DNA of 64,000 nucleotides from contig NC_133391.1 in NCBI RefSeq assembly GCF_047511655.1, positions 109,839,384 to 109,903,383 on the forward strand, read 5' to 3'. Shown here piece after piece: positions 12,464 to 26,747 of this stretch. Under the pieces are notes generated by a model. The model worked only from the letters and a program-made list of their open reading frames with translations, had not been told where the DNA came from and did not search any database. The DNA is from Castor canadensis. Its lineage: Eukaryota; Chordata; Mammalia; Rodentia; Castoridae. Positions within the stretch are counted from its first letter, which is position 1. Every line of letters starts with the position of its first letter. Both the position numbers and the translations under genes were made by a program.

Positions 12464-15400
12464 AAGTAATAGTCCAAGGATTCAAGCCCACAGAACTTTG
12501 CCTATTATTAGACATGAAAAGTCTAGTAAGGCTGAAGTTAAGAAAAACCAGGACTGCAAGAAATTGGTTTCTAAACTTACCAGGTAAAGAATACTTGTCC
12601 TTGGATTTATTTTAAAATATTTCAAATCTGTCATGTACAGATTCTACCCATTTTTCCTAGTAGTATCAGTTGGGACTATATAAATAAAGTCTAAATGCTC
12701 TTACATAAGACAGGCCTTTTCTCAACACCAGATATTTTCTGTTAATTGAAACATTTCTTACAAATCATAATTCATAATGCCTTCATCACATTGATTATTC
12801 TCTACAGAATTTATCACAGTCAATCTTTACCACACTAAGCACAGTCCACAAAGCAAACTCTAGTCATGATATAGACAATTAAAAAGACAAAAACTATTGC
12901 CTCATCATAAAGTACACTTCCATAGCTTCAAGGAAATATCAAATTTAATTTTAATTGCTATTTTTAATGGTAGTTAGATTAGTGAGGGTTGTATAGTGTT
13001 TTGTTTTGGTTTGATATTAAATTCCTATTTGAGTTTCAAATAGGAGTTTAGTGTCAAGTAAAACTAAGTTTCTCCACATATTTTATTCAGAAGCCAAATT
13101 TATTTACTCCATCCTATGTTTGTCATTTTTGGTATTCTTGCTTGATTTCTTTTGCAGGGATGCAATTTAATATTTTATACTTGGCTTGTCAAGTTTCATT
13201 CTGACCTAATACATTTACAATCTCTCCCTGACTCTGTCACTGGAAACCTTAATAAACCTCTCTTCTAAGAATTCAAATTATTTATGTAAAATGTTGAGTA
13301 GGATGAGCTCAAGCATAGAACTCTGTGCCCTGCCAATAGAAATGAGCCACTAACAGACATCAATGAGCAGTAATATTTGGCTATATCCCTCCTACCTCCA
13401 AGAATCACAAGTATATCAAGAGAGTTCTTAACAAAACTACCTATTCTATAAGACTAACAATGCTATTTTTTTGAAAAAAGGAAATTAACTAATTTACTTA
13501 GTGATCCTACTGTCATTCTCAGGATTAAAGGTTCTCTTACTAGGAATTCAAAAGTGGTTCTTCTGGTAAATCACCCTAGCATCTTGTACAGATTGACTTT
13601 AAAAGTACCAGATACACATTACGTAGTTTCAAAGCAAGTAACTATATTTTTCTAACGTCAGAATATCTTTAGAACACGTGTACTTCATTAAAGTATATGT
13701 AACAATAAAAGAAGCCAACAAAACTAGAGAAATAGCATAGAAGTTATAAATATGCAAGGAAAAAAATCATTATGAATGTCAAAACCAGGAAAAAAAGCAT
13801 AAACTTCAATGATAAAAAAAAAACTATTAGAAAGAACTATTCTTTCATCACATAGCATGAATCTCTTCTACATGATCCTTAAACAGCTAAAATAATATTC
13901 TTTACTATCTTGCTTGGGAATAAGGGTAAAAAATGCTTAAGTTTTTATGCCACATATATAATAGGCTACAATGATCCCAAAATAAATTGGCATTTCATTG
14001 ATAACTGACTAAAAAATTTACCAACTGCAAATCCATAAAATTACCCATTTTAATTTGTTTACTCAATTTGAAATATCATGTTCTCATAAACAAAGCATAT
14101 CTTTAAAATTTGCAACTGAATATGAAAATGAAAACAACCTATTTTGTAGTGACTCACAAAGCAAGACTAAATTAGTATAAATTTCTAACTTCTGGTTGTA
14201 GGAGCGGATAGTTAGTTACACAGTACTAAAACTATAGCCCCTTGTATTAAAAGGCACAAGCAAGCTAGAGAGAATCTCGGAATAAAAAAAAAATCTAAAA
14301 TTAAAAGAATAAGACTGTCTAACACTGATAAAAATTAGCCATAGATTTAATTTCTATTTACTCAGAAAGCTACTTATTCTTCCAATAAAAGATAACATTA
14401 TAAAATGTTGTAAACTCCCCCAATTAAACATCCAAAATGTTTTAAGTAATTAAATTTCTATGTTTGACATCATGATCACTGAATATAAAAGTATATTTTT
14501 AAGTACTTCACTCAAAAGTTTTTTCTATAATGAGGTCCTTTATGCCTAGATGTATTTTATTCTGAAATGCTTTATTCATTTGTGAATATTACTGCTAGAT
14601 CAATTAGTCAATACATTTAACATGCAGCAAATTACTCACAGTCTATAATCCTTAAATTTGAAAATTACTGGAAAATGTATGTTTCTGTTTTTTTATGCCA
14701 ATCATTGAAAATCACATATAGTTAGAGGCTCACATAATTTTAATGAATTTACCTCCCACAATTTGGGAGGGGTGATGTTACAAAAACTACTTATGAAATG
14801 CCATTTTTTTTGCCTCTTTAGTACTTATATACAAACACACACACACAGATGCATACACACTTACACAAATTATTCTTTTCAAACATGTCTTAAGAGTCAT
14901 GGCTTCTGTTAGCATTAACTTAACTTTGTGCAAGCAAAATACAGCACTTTGAATTACTCTAAAACTGCAATTAGTTTCATTGCTTTTTTCATTACCATAT
15001 TTGGAACTAGTGACAAAATTCTAATTATAGAGGTAAATTCATTTGAAATCACTATTTCAGATGCCTGCCTGTCACTCATTCTATTTTCACAGCAATATAA
15101 AGGGCTTAATTTCAATAATGTTAAAAAAAAAACAAAAACACTGAAGATCGGATCAACTTTAAATCTATCTTGGAATTATTCACATTTCAAATATTGTCCA
15201 ATTTTCTGACTAATTCTAGACAATATAAAATTAAATGATTTTGATTTCAAAGAGTTTGTTATTTTAGGACACTTGGTTTTGAAACTTGGATGCTACCTAT
15301 GAACTGCATTTAAGTACCTAACATATTAATGAGAATAATACATAGAGCATAATATTAATGAGCATAATATTATATATAAGTAACCCCATTGTGTGCTTCA

Positions 15401-17932
15401 ATAGCTTCAGAAATGTTTTCATAAAATCAAGTCTTAGTTTCCTGATAAGATACTATTGGAGACAAAAATAGCTCATTCTTTTACTTACTGAAATCACCCT
15501 CTCATTAAATATTAAGTACAAAATATCTTAGAACCAACCACAGAAACAAAAAGAAGACTAACTTGGAATGTCTTCTAGGATTCAGTAAGAGCAAATCAAC
15601 CATCTCTGCTCTCACCAGCCCAGTAAATGGGAACAGCCACAGTTTTTTGTCCCAGGACTACTCAAAGTAAGGGGGTGTAATGCTCTTCAGAAGGACTAAT
15701 TGATTAGGACTATAAGAAAGCCTGTGCTTTGTTTTCTACGGGCACTGAAGGTCACACTAGTAACAGCACCTCTCCCAGTCAGAGCCAAGGAGCTAAGACA
15801 AGTCTGCAGGTGGAAACAGTTGCGTCCCACCCAATTTGTACATCAGTAGCTTTATTGAGAGCTCAGAACAGATGAGAATTGAGAAGCTTATCTTTAGTAC
15901 TTTGTCTTTGATACATGGCCTCTCTCTTAGAAGAGAAATAAGTTGTTGGCTGGTACACAATTGACGTGATCTTGGTCTGAACAAATACCATTCACAGTTG
16001 CTTCTGAATAAACAAGACACTTTTTAAATTAGTTTACAAAGAATTTTGTATGCCCTTTTGGATGCTGATAGGGAGCAGTGCAGAAGCCAACTCCTTAGGT
16101 CAGCCCAAGTTAGTTACAACACTGTATCATTGATAACACTATTCCGAACTTGAGCTTCTTTCATTTTCCTTTAGAGTCATTTATAGTTCCTTTCAGGCTA
16201 TTTGGACTGCAGGTGTTCAAACTTCTGCAACCCTGCCAAAGAGTTGTACCTACAGATCAGAAACGTTTAAATGCCTGTTTCTAATGAAGCAATTAACTTA
16301 AGTACCCCCTTGTTGAGAAAAGTATGTTGATAACCTAAAGTGAGTTCAGAATAAGGATTAGCACACAACACAAGATGCTAACAGTCTGCAATTAGATTCT
16401 TGGTCACATTATTTTTTTATCTTATTTTTTTAGGAAAAAAACAAAAAGAAAATGTAATTGCAAACCAAAAGGATGGTGACAGATTTTCTTTGTCTTATCA
16501 CATTAAAATATTCAAAGAGAGCAACATGTACTATTGAAAGATTATATCAGAATTCCCACTTTAGGTTCTTAATTGATAATTTATTCTTGTTCATTATTAA
16601 TAGCATATCCACATGCTGATTGGTATTACTAAATGGAGAATTAAAATTTATGAAAACAAATCATGAAATCAATTTACTTTTAAATTTCCAAATTTCCAAG
16701 AAAATTATCAACCCTCTTATAGAAAAATACTTCCATGAAATATTTTCAAGTTAGAATATTTTAAGCTTTAAGTGCAAACAATTCATAGCATTATTAAATA
16801 GTTTTCTAATTATGTCAGGAATAACTCCACTCCAATACTTTTCAAAATGAACTACCTGCTTAGGTTTGCCTGAAAGTCCTGTGGCTTACAAAATCAAGAT
16901 GGTTCATCCCTCTGAAGTAGTAAACATAATCTTGTTTGAAAACTTCAAATATATAGTTTGTGGTCAAGGGAGACAATAAACTAATCTGATGTTTCAAGAA
17001 TAAAACATTAGAAACATAAAATAAGTCTAAAATTAGGGCATGTCTGCTGTGGTCAGTCTGTTCTCAATTACCTTTTACAACTGTGGAATACCAGTGGCTA
17101 CTGTTCCAAATATATTACTGATAGTTTCCTCTGCTTATCTTTTATACACACCATTAATAAAAATTGATTTTAATGATTTTTTTAATTCCTCTCTTTTCTT
17201 TTATCCTATGAAGTATTAAAAAGCAATAAAATAACATAACTCTGGAATAAATTGCCACAAAGAATCTAAGACCCAGATCCAAAAGGCCCTTAAAATTGAA
17301 CATGAAATTCCAAAACTACGACTTAATTCATATCCATCAAAAGGCATGGCTACATTCTTTGGCAAAAAGAATGAGGGTATACTTATCATTTTAGAAACTT
17401 TTAGAATGTTATGGGAATGCTTTAGTTCTAAGTGCAGTTTTATGTAAAAAAAAGACACTCAACTAAAGAGGAAAGATAAGACAGTACCTGAAATATGGTA
17501 TTGACAAAGCACTAATCATTTTTCAATGAGAACTTTTTGATACCTCCACTTTATTTTAGTCTCAGAAAAGTGAGGGTACCCCTATGAAACACCAACAGTT
17601 AAACTCATATGCAGTCTTTTCTACTTGAAAAATCTATTGCTCAGACTGAGATGTCACTAAAAGCACTAGTATGCAAAAGGAACAAGACATGCACTGTACT
17701 TATCCTCCACTCACATACCCATTATTTACTTACAACTGTACCCATTTATTGTCTACTTATTAATAACAAACAAGAAGATGAATGACAAGACTGGGGTAAA
17801 AGAGAAATTAGACAATCCTCAGGGTGGACTACAAAATATCAATTGTTGACACTACCTATAGTTTAACCATACAATAATATTTGAGAATCATAGGAAACTG
17901 CCTGTGTTTAACATTTTTTACCTATATAATTG
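12464..17932. other. XRCC4 intron 1, long AT-rich stretch without genes
   Basis: I see no exon, RNA gene or well-preserved repeat here. A short hairpin occurs at 13,022-13,050 (arms 'tcctatttga' and 'tcaaatagga'). There is a small CA run near 14,838. The two longest open frames (93 codons at 14,928-15,209; 80 codons on the minus strand at 17,216-17,458) have no recognisable motif. Confidence 0.5.
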
Positions 17933-18205
17933 GCAAAACAGGTCCTGTCTGGGGGTTGACACCAGTGGGAGGGGGGAAGATGTAGGGAAAGGGTATAAGA
18001 GGGTAAATATGGTGGATATATTATGTACTCATGTATGAAAATGGAAAAATGAGAACTGTTGGAACTGTTCCAAGAATTGGGGGAGGGGAATTAAAGGGGA
18101 ATGATGGAGGGGGTGAATTCAACTATGATATACTTTAAGAACATTGGTAAATGTTACAATGTACCCCCAGTACAACAATAATAAACAAATAAATAAAAGA
18201 CAGGA
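17933..18205 (+). repeat. unnamed retroelement 3' end, about 260 bp (copy 1)
   Basis: The purine-rich sequence runs from 'ctgggggttgacaccagtgg' to 'caatgtacccccagtacaac' and an A-rich 'aataataaacaaataaataa' tail. It matches the reverse complement of 31,205-31,475 over almost its whole length (shared 'gtactcatgtatgaaaatgg', 'aatgatggagggggtgaat'). The A-rich tail and fixed 3' end suggest retroposition. I infer an L1-like 3' UTR of a separate subfamily or a non-autonomous partner. Confidence 0.7.
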
Positions 18206-20040
18206 AAAGAGAACCATAGGAAATTGCAAATATTTAACATTTTTAACCTATAAAATGGCAATTTCATTCAGTTCAGATAATAGTAAGAGTTATAAACAGC
18301 ACATGGGAACTTATATTCCTAAATGGATGAGTAACTACATATTTATTTCCCAGGCAAAATTTTCTAAGTTATTTTCAACCACATTCATGAATATATTCAG
18401 GAAGCTCTATGGGGAAGAAGCTCTAAGATATAAGCAAGAGTTTATATTTTGAGTTCTCCTGGGTGATGGATTCTCCAACTGAACTGAAATTTTTACCTAA
18501 AATTTAAATCAAGCTCTGTTCTCTTTAGCAAAGTTTCTGGTTCTAATACCTCTAGAACTATGCAGGTCAATAGAAGTCAATATACATTCATTGCATGAGG
18601 AGTGGGGACTGTGTCAAAATGGAAACTATAAGGTGGTCATATAAATATGGTAGTTACTAATCAATACAAATCAGATTGTTAGAACTGTAAGTACCAGCCC
18701 TGTTGGTCTACCATTCTGATTATTCAAGATTACTCAAGAAGCTAACAAATCCCTATTTTTAATGCAGAAATATACATGTGTATATATACATATATATGTA
18801 TACATATAAAAAAACCACTAAGTGAGTGTGGTGTAATAAGAATATATTTGGTCTCTGTGCCTGGTTCTTGGCACAGAATTTTAAAACCCTTGGAAATTCC
18901 TACGTGATAAGAATAACTTTTCTTATTCATAATAGAATACTTTCAACCACGAGATTTTATGCTATAGAGATGACTTAGGGTTTATCTTCAAAACAACCTC
19001 AGACCATTCTCACTTGTTCATCAAAAAGACCAAGTAACTAGATGCTGGAATTTTCAGTCTTCTTTCACTCCCCATTAATCCCACCTCACCCCCATTCTGG
19101 GGCTAGAGATTAAAATCTATAAAATCAGGAGATTTGGAAAACTTCAGAGTTGGCACATATATCAAGGTGCTGAGAGGGTAAAGCATGTAGGGAGCACTGA
19201 AGCTATGTTCCCACACATCCATGCTTTGCTCTATGTATCGCTTCCATCTGGCTGTTCCTCAGTTGTATCCTCCTTTATATTAAAACACTAAAGGCAAAGA
19301 TATGTAAGTTTTTCTTGAGTTTTGTTGAGTCACTGAGTAAATTATCAAACTTGAAGAGGGGAGGCATGGAATTTATAGACAGCTGATCATAAGTATGGTT
19401 GGTCCAAGACTTGAAACTAGAATCTGAAGTGGGAACAGTCTGATCAGCCTGAGCTCAATAATCTGTGGGATCTGACATTAACTCTGGATAGACAATGAAT
19501 TGCTGGACTGCCACTTGGTGTTAGAGAGTTGCAAAAGTGGCTGTTTCTGTTGGAACACCTCAGCATGATGAAGAAAACTTCAGTCCAAATTTTAAAGCTG
19601 TCAGTTTGTAACCTCTATCAGATTTGAAACCAAGTCCTTTGCTCCCAATCCCTTGGAACAAGGCATCTTTACTTGACAAATCAAATACTTTTTATTGTTA
19701 CTGGCTAAAGAGAACCAAATGGCTTCTCAAGAAGTGAGTTAATTCTGAAATATGGCTATCCAGGCATAAGTGTTTATTTAGATCCTGCCAAATGTCAGGT
19801 GCTATGCTAGGTACTAGAAATATCATAATATTATGTGTGAATAAAATAGACATCTACCTGACCTCAGAACATTTCTGCTTTTACCACAAGAGAGTCAAAT
19901 AAGCATGTTACAAAAAAGTACAGTGAAAGATTTAACATGGTAGTAAAAGGTATCAGGGAGCCCACCTGAATTGAAACAGTCAGAGAAAGCTTTCTGGAGG
20001 GAAGGGAGCCTAAGATTTAAGGGGATGAACACATGCAGTT
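18206..20040. other. XRCC4 intron 1; short AT repeats and L2-like trace
   Basis: A TA/CATA-rich palindromic patch occurs at 18,770-18,810. About 19,765-19,845 ('aaatgtcaggtgctatgcta') resembles an L2/MIR-type end. No gene is supported. Confidence 0.45.
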
Positions 20041-20170
20041 CTGAATATACCATTGCTTACCTTTTGCTTATGTTGTTCCATTTCCTGAAATACCCATCAC
20101 TAGTCTGTACCTGTCAAAATCTATTCATCTTTTCAAAAGTCCAATAGCCTTGAAAGCAGTTTTGATCAGC
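20041..20170 (+). repeat. L2-like LINE fragment
   Basis: 'ttttgcttatgttgttccat', 'cctgaaatacccatcac' and 'ctattcatcttttcaaaagt' follow the well-known L2 3' region order. The copy is diverged and short. Confidence 0.5.
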
Positions 20171-20444
20171 ATCCAAAGACCCCAGCTATCAACCATCTTA
20201 TAACTGCACAATCAGAGATGAAAAAAGAGGGTCTAACATAGAAAGGATACCAGGATAATCATGCTCAGAGAAACTATGGCAGCTTTCTCTTCATTTAAGG
20301 ACCATAGTCTCAATTATGCACACTAAGTCACTCAGAAGCTCATGACTCTTTGAAATAGAACTTTCATAGCCTCAGAATTCTAGTACTACTCTGTTGGATT
20401 CCCATGCTTTGGCTTCTACAATATATGAATAAAGTCTTCAGTCT

Positions 20445-21050
20445 CAAAAAATGGCACCCCAAAGTATGGCTCTTATTTGGCATGCTGAGTACTTTGAACT
20501 AAAAGTACAGTGGAAGAGCATGAGAAGCAAAGTTTCTTCTAACCCTTTCTAGTCCTTCTTTCTCCTGTTCCCTTTCTTCCCCAAGGCAGGTCATAGAAAT
20601 CAGAATTCCTTTTCTCCAAGGCAAATCATAAAACTAGAACCTCTGTCCGCCAATGCCAGCCATAAAACCTAGAAATATTACTCTGACTATCCTCTGTCTT
20701 TCTGTATAAAAGCTGACTAGATGAGAAATTCTCTAGTCCTGCCCCCATACCTGAGGAGTATTACAACAGAAATCCAGAAGAACCTGAACACACAGGACTT
20801 ACTGGGTTTTTTCTCCTCAGTCTATTACCTTAGATCATACCCTTTTATCCACTCACATTTCTACATCACTGTCCATTCTTCATCAAACCTAAGTACAAAA
20901 ATAGTATCGCTTGGGTCTTTGGGTCTTCATTCTAAAGGCACCCAGCTCATGTAAAACTTTGATTAAATAAATCTGTTACATTTTTCTCTTGTTAATCTGT
21001 CTTTTGTTACAGGGGTGTTGTCTATGACTCTTAGGATTGGGGAAATAAGC
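20445..21050 (+). mobile_element. solitary LTR, ERVL/ERV3-like (family uncertain)
   Basis: The order of landmarks is that of a retroviral LTR. A TATAAA box is at 20,705-20,710, an AATAAA at 20,966-20,971, and downstream is the terminal 'ctcttgttaatctgtctttt' segment typical of ERVL-type LTRs. No internal viral genes flank it, so I read it as an old solo LTR in XRCC4 intron 1, antisense to XRCC4. Both boundaries are approximate. The 77-codon open frame inside it is not a gene. Confidence 0.65.
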
Positions 21051-24000
21051 ATCATACCTTTCCATCCCTACAGAAATAAACAATATATTTAATCTAAATA
21101 GAAGTCATTTGTTATCAAGGATTGAAATTTACAAGGGTGTGTTTCTGCAGTGTGGAATGTCAGTGCCGGACATGAGAAAGTTGCTTATAAAAGTGGAACT
21201 ATCTGTTGTAGGCAGCAGTGACACAAAGCTACACACCTGTGAAAGAGAATCTATCTTTTTTGATCAGAAACATTAATCAAAAGATAGGTTTTTTACACCT
21301 ACAACTTAACATCAGTTTTTAAACTAAGTCCTTAAAAGACTGCCAGACTTCTTCAAAGACAGCACTAAAAAAAAATAGCACTGAATCAGAGAGTCATGCC
21401 TACAAAGCACAACGAAATTATCAAAAAATCTTCAAACTACAGAAGTATCAAGAACAATTTTCTCATTAGGAAAAAGCTGGAAATGTTATATGCATTAGTA
21501 AACTTAATTTTTATTCAAACCCTTCTCTAAAAGAATTAATGAAATGAAACCACCATGTATACGAGAGGTCAATTTTACAAAGCAAAATTTAAAAAGCTGA
21601 TTCAAAAAGCAATTCAAAACTAAGCTAGTTTCAGAGTCACTTAATATATGAAACATAACTTCCCATTAAGTTGAAGTAATCAACTGATAACAACTCTCAA
21701 GAAGTTAGTTGAATGTACCACACATTCATTAAGGAAGTACTATTTGAAATTTTATGCCCAATATTGCTTCCAGCAGATTAAATTTTTTTAAAGTAATTAC
21801 ACCTTCCTTCCAGAAGCCATCAATACAGTTAGGAGAACATGAGAAAATAGAATCAAACCAAAATTATAATAAATTATAATTAATTTCTAGTTTCAAAAGA
21901 TTATAAGATAATATATATGACAGTATATAATTTTTGCTACTTGCACATAAAGTACTAACAAAATAAAAAGAAAGAGATGTTGAGTACATAACAGATAGAA
22001 TATGAAGTTGCTGCATTCTACAATATAAAAAAATTACAGAATATAAAAACAAGAGATGTAAAAGAATATCATGAGAAAAATTCAAATACTAACAATAACC
22101 ACTAGATTCACTAAAAGCTACAACAATGCAATTCTAATGCCTTCAAATTTTCCTTTTATTAACAAGTGCAATGCATATTATTAAATTCAATACTGCTTAT
22201 ATGACTATTCAAATTTGGTCAAGGTAAACAAATTTCCAATGATATATTAAAAATACAAAATGTCCACAAAGATGCCAAGTAAAGTACATGCTTTTCATTA
22301 TAACAAGGGACCTAGCTTCAAGTCAAATAAAGACATACACCAAAATAAACTATGAAACTCTCAAAAACAAGGTTTTGCTAAATTTTTGTATATTTTAGTA
22401 TGACATCTTGCTTGCTCAAACAATAGACAAATGATAACTATGACTTCTTTGTGAATTCTTACAGTTATTTACTGGTTTGTGGACTTCAGCAAACTACCTA
22501 ATTCTCTTAACCTGAACTATCTCATATTACCTAAAAAAAGTTATAAGTAATGTGTATAATCCATCATTAATGTGAGTAGTACACTTTGGGGAACACTATA
22601 CTAAAATCATACTATTCAATATTAAGAACTTTTATATTCCCAGCTAAATGTGCTTATAATCTTACCAAGTCTAAAGCACATAACATTGAGAGCACTGACA
22701 ATTTTGTTATCATTACAGAATAAATAACAGATAACAGGTGCTTCAAGAAAACAACTAATGAATATTTTGCATAAGACCCTAAAGGGTCTAGGGAAAAAAA
22801 TTGTATGTCTATTAAAACAAAGATTCAAGTTTTAGTCACATAGCTAAAAAGTGTTCTCAAACTTTTTTAAAGTTACTGATTAATAAGTCTAATGTTTTCT
22901 TCGCAAATTCAACATTTTATTTGAGAATACTGGCAAATTCTCTAAAAGAGGGATCTAGTCAAGTTACATTTTAAAACAGTTTTGCTTTCTCTTCTATCTT
23001 TGACTAATATGACTAAAAAGATTATGAGTCTTTTTAAACCTGTAAAATTTGTATTTTTATGTTTATCAAGATGTTTGTTTATACAAACAAATGTAGCTTC
23101 TGACAGAATATATGATCTCAATTATATTTTTCATTCATTCTTCACAATATACTCATAACATTATGATGTACTTAAATGATTACATTACTATAAAAAAGCC
23201 ATCAATTTCTGCTATTAGAAGAGAAAGAGAGGATAAGTCCTGATACTTACAGTATATGTTGTTCTAGGACTCTTTTTGAACTGTCATTCAACTAATGTTA
23301 AGTTAAATCTAGAAACTTGAAACATGGATGTAAGATTGTCTGCCTGATTCCTACCAATAAAAAAGCTGAAAATGTTGTCCTAATTCGCATTAAACTTCTT
23401 TAAGTTACAGTCATATTCACATGGGAATTACCAGTAGTAATCTGGGACATTCAACCAAACATTATCAATTCTATGTACTTTATCTTCCACAGACTTTCTT
23501 CGGAAACACAGTTGACAGATAATGATAACTACCACAGATTTCTCATCAAATCTAAACTTTAGAAATTTTGCTATTTAGGAAGATGTCAACACACAAACTT
23601 TTGGTTCTCAAAAAGTAATATCTAAGCCATGACTTAAGTCAATTTCTCTGTAAAAATAACATTAAAAATGAAAGGTTGATTCCCAAACACAAACTTAAAG
23701 TAAGTTTTTAATATTCAATTTATAGATGAGTATCATAGCAAAATTAATTTAGAAAGTTATAGATACCATGCTGTCATTTTTTAAAGCCCACAGCAACTCA
23801 CATATGCAACTATATCAATATACTATGTAGTATAAGTATCTACCAAAGAAACATCATAAACATTCAAACTTTAACTTTTTAAGTGTCCCAAAGCTTAGAA
23901 AGATGTAATTCATTTTCTCTGAGCAGCTGTTCATTTGGATATGTTCCTCATTTATTGATATGCTGTTTTCAGTGCTAGGATCACATTTCTTAAACAGGAA

Positions 24001-24440
24001 CTTCCATATTCTGTGATAAATATTCGCATCTCAGTATGTCAATATTTATAGTCAGGACTTTGCAAGTTTCCTCACCAATGCTTGTATCTTATTTTCTAAC
24101 AGCCACTTGTTTCTCTTCCAACTGATGAAATTCCTCTTTACTCAATAATATTCTGATTTTCTGCTTATAGAAAATTACAAGTGAGCTAATAAAATACTTT
24201 CAAATAAAAATCAGGTTGAATTCTGCTGTTTCAATATCTGTTCACTTCTGTTGGGTTAGAAAAGCTCTGTGAATGATACACATAGTCAGAATATAGTGCT
24301 CACAAGAAAGACTTGTTTTTGATTAGTTAATCCCAAGCCTAATCATCACTTTCAACCCTATTATTAATGCTGATGTCCTCACAGAGTTAAACTATTTCCT
24401 GATTTATTAAGTTCTTGAGGACTTGGGTGAAGGTATAATA
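21051..24440. other. XRCC4 intron 1, AT-rich, nothing recognised
   Basis: Long AT-rich sequence with no conserved-looking reading frame, no RNA gene and no repeat I can name. Confidence 0.5.
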
Positions 24441-24449
24441 CATATATAA

Positions 24450-25040
24450 TACATTGGCAAAGGAGTCATATTTTTCACCCCAACATATGGCACACTGGTT
24501 ATGTCGATTATTTTAAATTAAAGGAACCTAGAAAACAGCAAATGCTGAAAGAGGTTGCTCCTCTGATATCTCTTTGTCTGCTTAAAGTCTAGACTATAAA
24601 GGAAGGAAACAATTATCTCCACTCCTTTCCTCAAGTTTCCATTAACTAAACTCATATCACAGGAAGAGATATGAAGTCTGTCAACATACCTGGAAAGACT
24701 TTTGTCACTCACCATTGTCTTCTATTTAGATTCCAGAGAGGATCATTTACTAATCGTGTGTTCTGTAAGCCCAACAGAATTTCTCTCAAGCTACTGTATG
24801 TTCTCCAAATCTATGGATTCCCCCTAAAAACCATTTACGGTTCCTCTGACATTCCCAATTCTCCCCCTCTCCAAAGCAAAAGGGAGTTTCTGAGTAATTG
24901 GGGCTGTTAAGTAATCACACTCATGTGAGTTTCCCCATTCTGTGATTTTCACTCATTTACATGTTAATAAATTTGGATGCCTTTTCTCCTTTCTAATCTT
25001 TGTCAGTTTATATCAGTGAGGTATCAGAAAGCAAAAGAGA
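24450..25040 (+). mobile_element. solitary LTR, ERVL-like
   Basis: The segment 'tctatggattccccctaaaa', then 'actcatgtgagtttccccat', 'ctcatttacatgttaataaa' and 'tttctcctttctaatctttg' follows the 3' half of an ERVL-type LTR, with an AATAAA at about 24,965. It resembles the element at 20,445 in design but not closely in sequence. No viral coding region is present. The left boundary is a guess. Confidence 0.6.
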
Positions 25041-25404
25041 AATTTCCCTTTGTCCCTACATTGGTTTATAGGCAGTAACGATGATGATGTGCTAAGTTTG
25101 AATTCAGAATGTCCATCATAAAGAGTAACGGGTAAGTCTTATCTAATATTAAAGAGAGTTTTAAATACAAAATTAAGTTACCTAATTTTTGTACCAAATG
25201 TTATAAATATGTTAACAAACTAATCATCATTAAATAAATCTTAAAAACAAATGTCCATATTACCGACAGAAAATCTTTGTGAATTATTATAAACACCTTG
25301 GGATTTCCCAATGGTACATAAGCAAAAGTTTACTATAAAGCTGGTGTTTGTAGCAGCATCTAACAAAAAAATGAATGCTTCTAAGCAATTTGAAATTCTA
25401 GCAT

Positions 25405-25428
25405 GGCTTTTTTTTTTTTTTTTTTTTT
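25405..25428. repeat. poly-T tract
   Basis: An uninterrupted run of more than 20 T, likely the tail of a degenerate reverse-oriented retroposon whose body I cannot identify. Confidence 0.8.
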
Positions 25429-25659
25429 GATAATACAATCTTAACAGTGTTTTTTCCCTGAAAAAACAAAAGGTCATCAACATTAAAATTTTGCTGACTG
25501 CAATAACCCTCTGATAAATTATTTCAGTCAATATACAACTCATTTTCTCATTGACAATAGTAGGTTCACAAATGACAAAGGAACAAATTGCTCAAATTGC
25601 ATTAACTATCTCCTGCTTGTGTGAAAAGAATATTTTTCTATGATTTTAAAGACAGTCAC

Positions 25660-25848
25660 CTTTTTTTTTTTTTCTGCAGTACTGGGGCCTATAACTTGAG
25701 CACTCCGACAGCCCTTTTCTGTGAAGGGTTTTTTTTGAACAGTCTCACAAGCCAGTTGCCCAAAGTTGGCTTCCAACTGCAATCCTCCTGATCTCTGCCC
25801 TGCATAGCCAGAATTACACACATGAGCCACCCGCACCTGGCTCCATCT
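25660..25848 (-). mobile_element. composite SINE, reverse
   Basis: Poly-T, then 'ctgcagtactggggcctata'. After a T-rich joint comes the complement of the 7SL-like part ('caatcctcctgatctctgcc', 'acacacatgagccacccgca', 'cctggct'). The tRNA-like part is shortened. Confidence 0.85.
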
Positions 25849-26049
25849 TATTTTTTTTTAATAGGAAATAAGCGTTGATTTTATGCTTAGAAGACCCAGC
25901 TTGAAAACAGAAATCTACTACTTCATACCTCAGGGTTTTTGGTCATGTCATTAAAGCTTTCATTGACTATTCCTCATGTACTCAAGGTTTGAGAGAATAA
26001 AACACATTATCAACTTGCTAGTGAGACAAATACTCAAATAAAATTATGA

Positions 26050-26740
26050 GCATGGAAAGAACAATGGCAGGGTGAGAGCTCCTCTGAAAAGTGGGGCTTA
26101 ACCAGCATGACTTTTTAGAAAGGCTCCTTTTAATTACATATTATGTGAATATTAAAAGCAAATAAAAAGGATTTTAGGGGATAGAAGAAAAAAGAAGGAC
26201 ATTCTAAGCAGAAGAGTTTGCATGAGCAAAGGCATAGGAGGCAAGAATTGCAATGATATTTAAATATTATAGATAAGTTAGTGTTTTGGATGGCCAATTA
26301 ATAATTACAAAATCAAATATTCAGTCAATTTCAATCATTCAACCAAAATCCATTCAGTACTTCTATACCTCAAAGTCTTTAGAACTTCCCCTAAGAGAAC
26401 AAAACTGATAAAAATCCCTGCCTGTAACTTTACATTTTAATAAAGGAAAACAAAAATACTTACAACAAATATAAAATATATAATCTAATGGTAGCTGATA
26501 TAGCAAAAGGAAACAATAAACCAGGGAATACAGAGGAAGGGTGGAGAGTATAGACTATTGCAAGCTATAATTTTAAATAGGGAAGCTGAAAAAAAGCTTT
26601 CTCAAAAGGTGATATTTGAGGAAGTACACAAAAATGGTGAAGAAAATACCTGCATGGATGGTTAGGAAAAAGCATTACAAGTAAAGAAGGTAGCCACTGA
26701 GAAGGAATGAAGATAGAAGTGAGCCAAGTGTATTAAAAAT
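26050..26740. repeat. ancient LINE-like remnant (L2-type), diverged
   Basis: Phrases such as 'aagagtttgcatgagcaaag' with 'gcataggaggcaagaa' and 'gaagtacacaaaaatgg' resemble the reverse complement of L2-type repeats. This is by pattern memory only, and boundaries are approximate. Confidence 0.4.
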
Positions 26741-26747
26741 TTAGATG

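Noticed and set aside
13022..13050. Short hairpin with 10-bp arms
   Set aside because: Such palindromes are expected by chance in long AT-rich DNA, and no element boundary or RNA gene surrounds it.
20721..20954. 77-codon frame
   Set aside because: It lies inside an LTR between its TATA box and poly(A) signal. It shows no coding signal.
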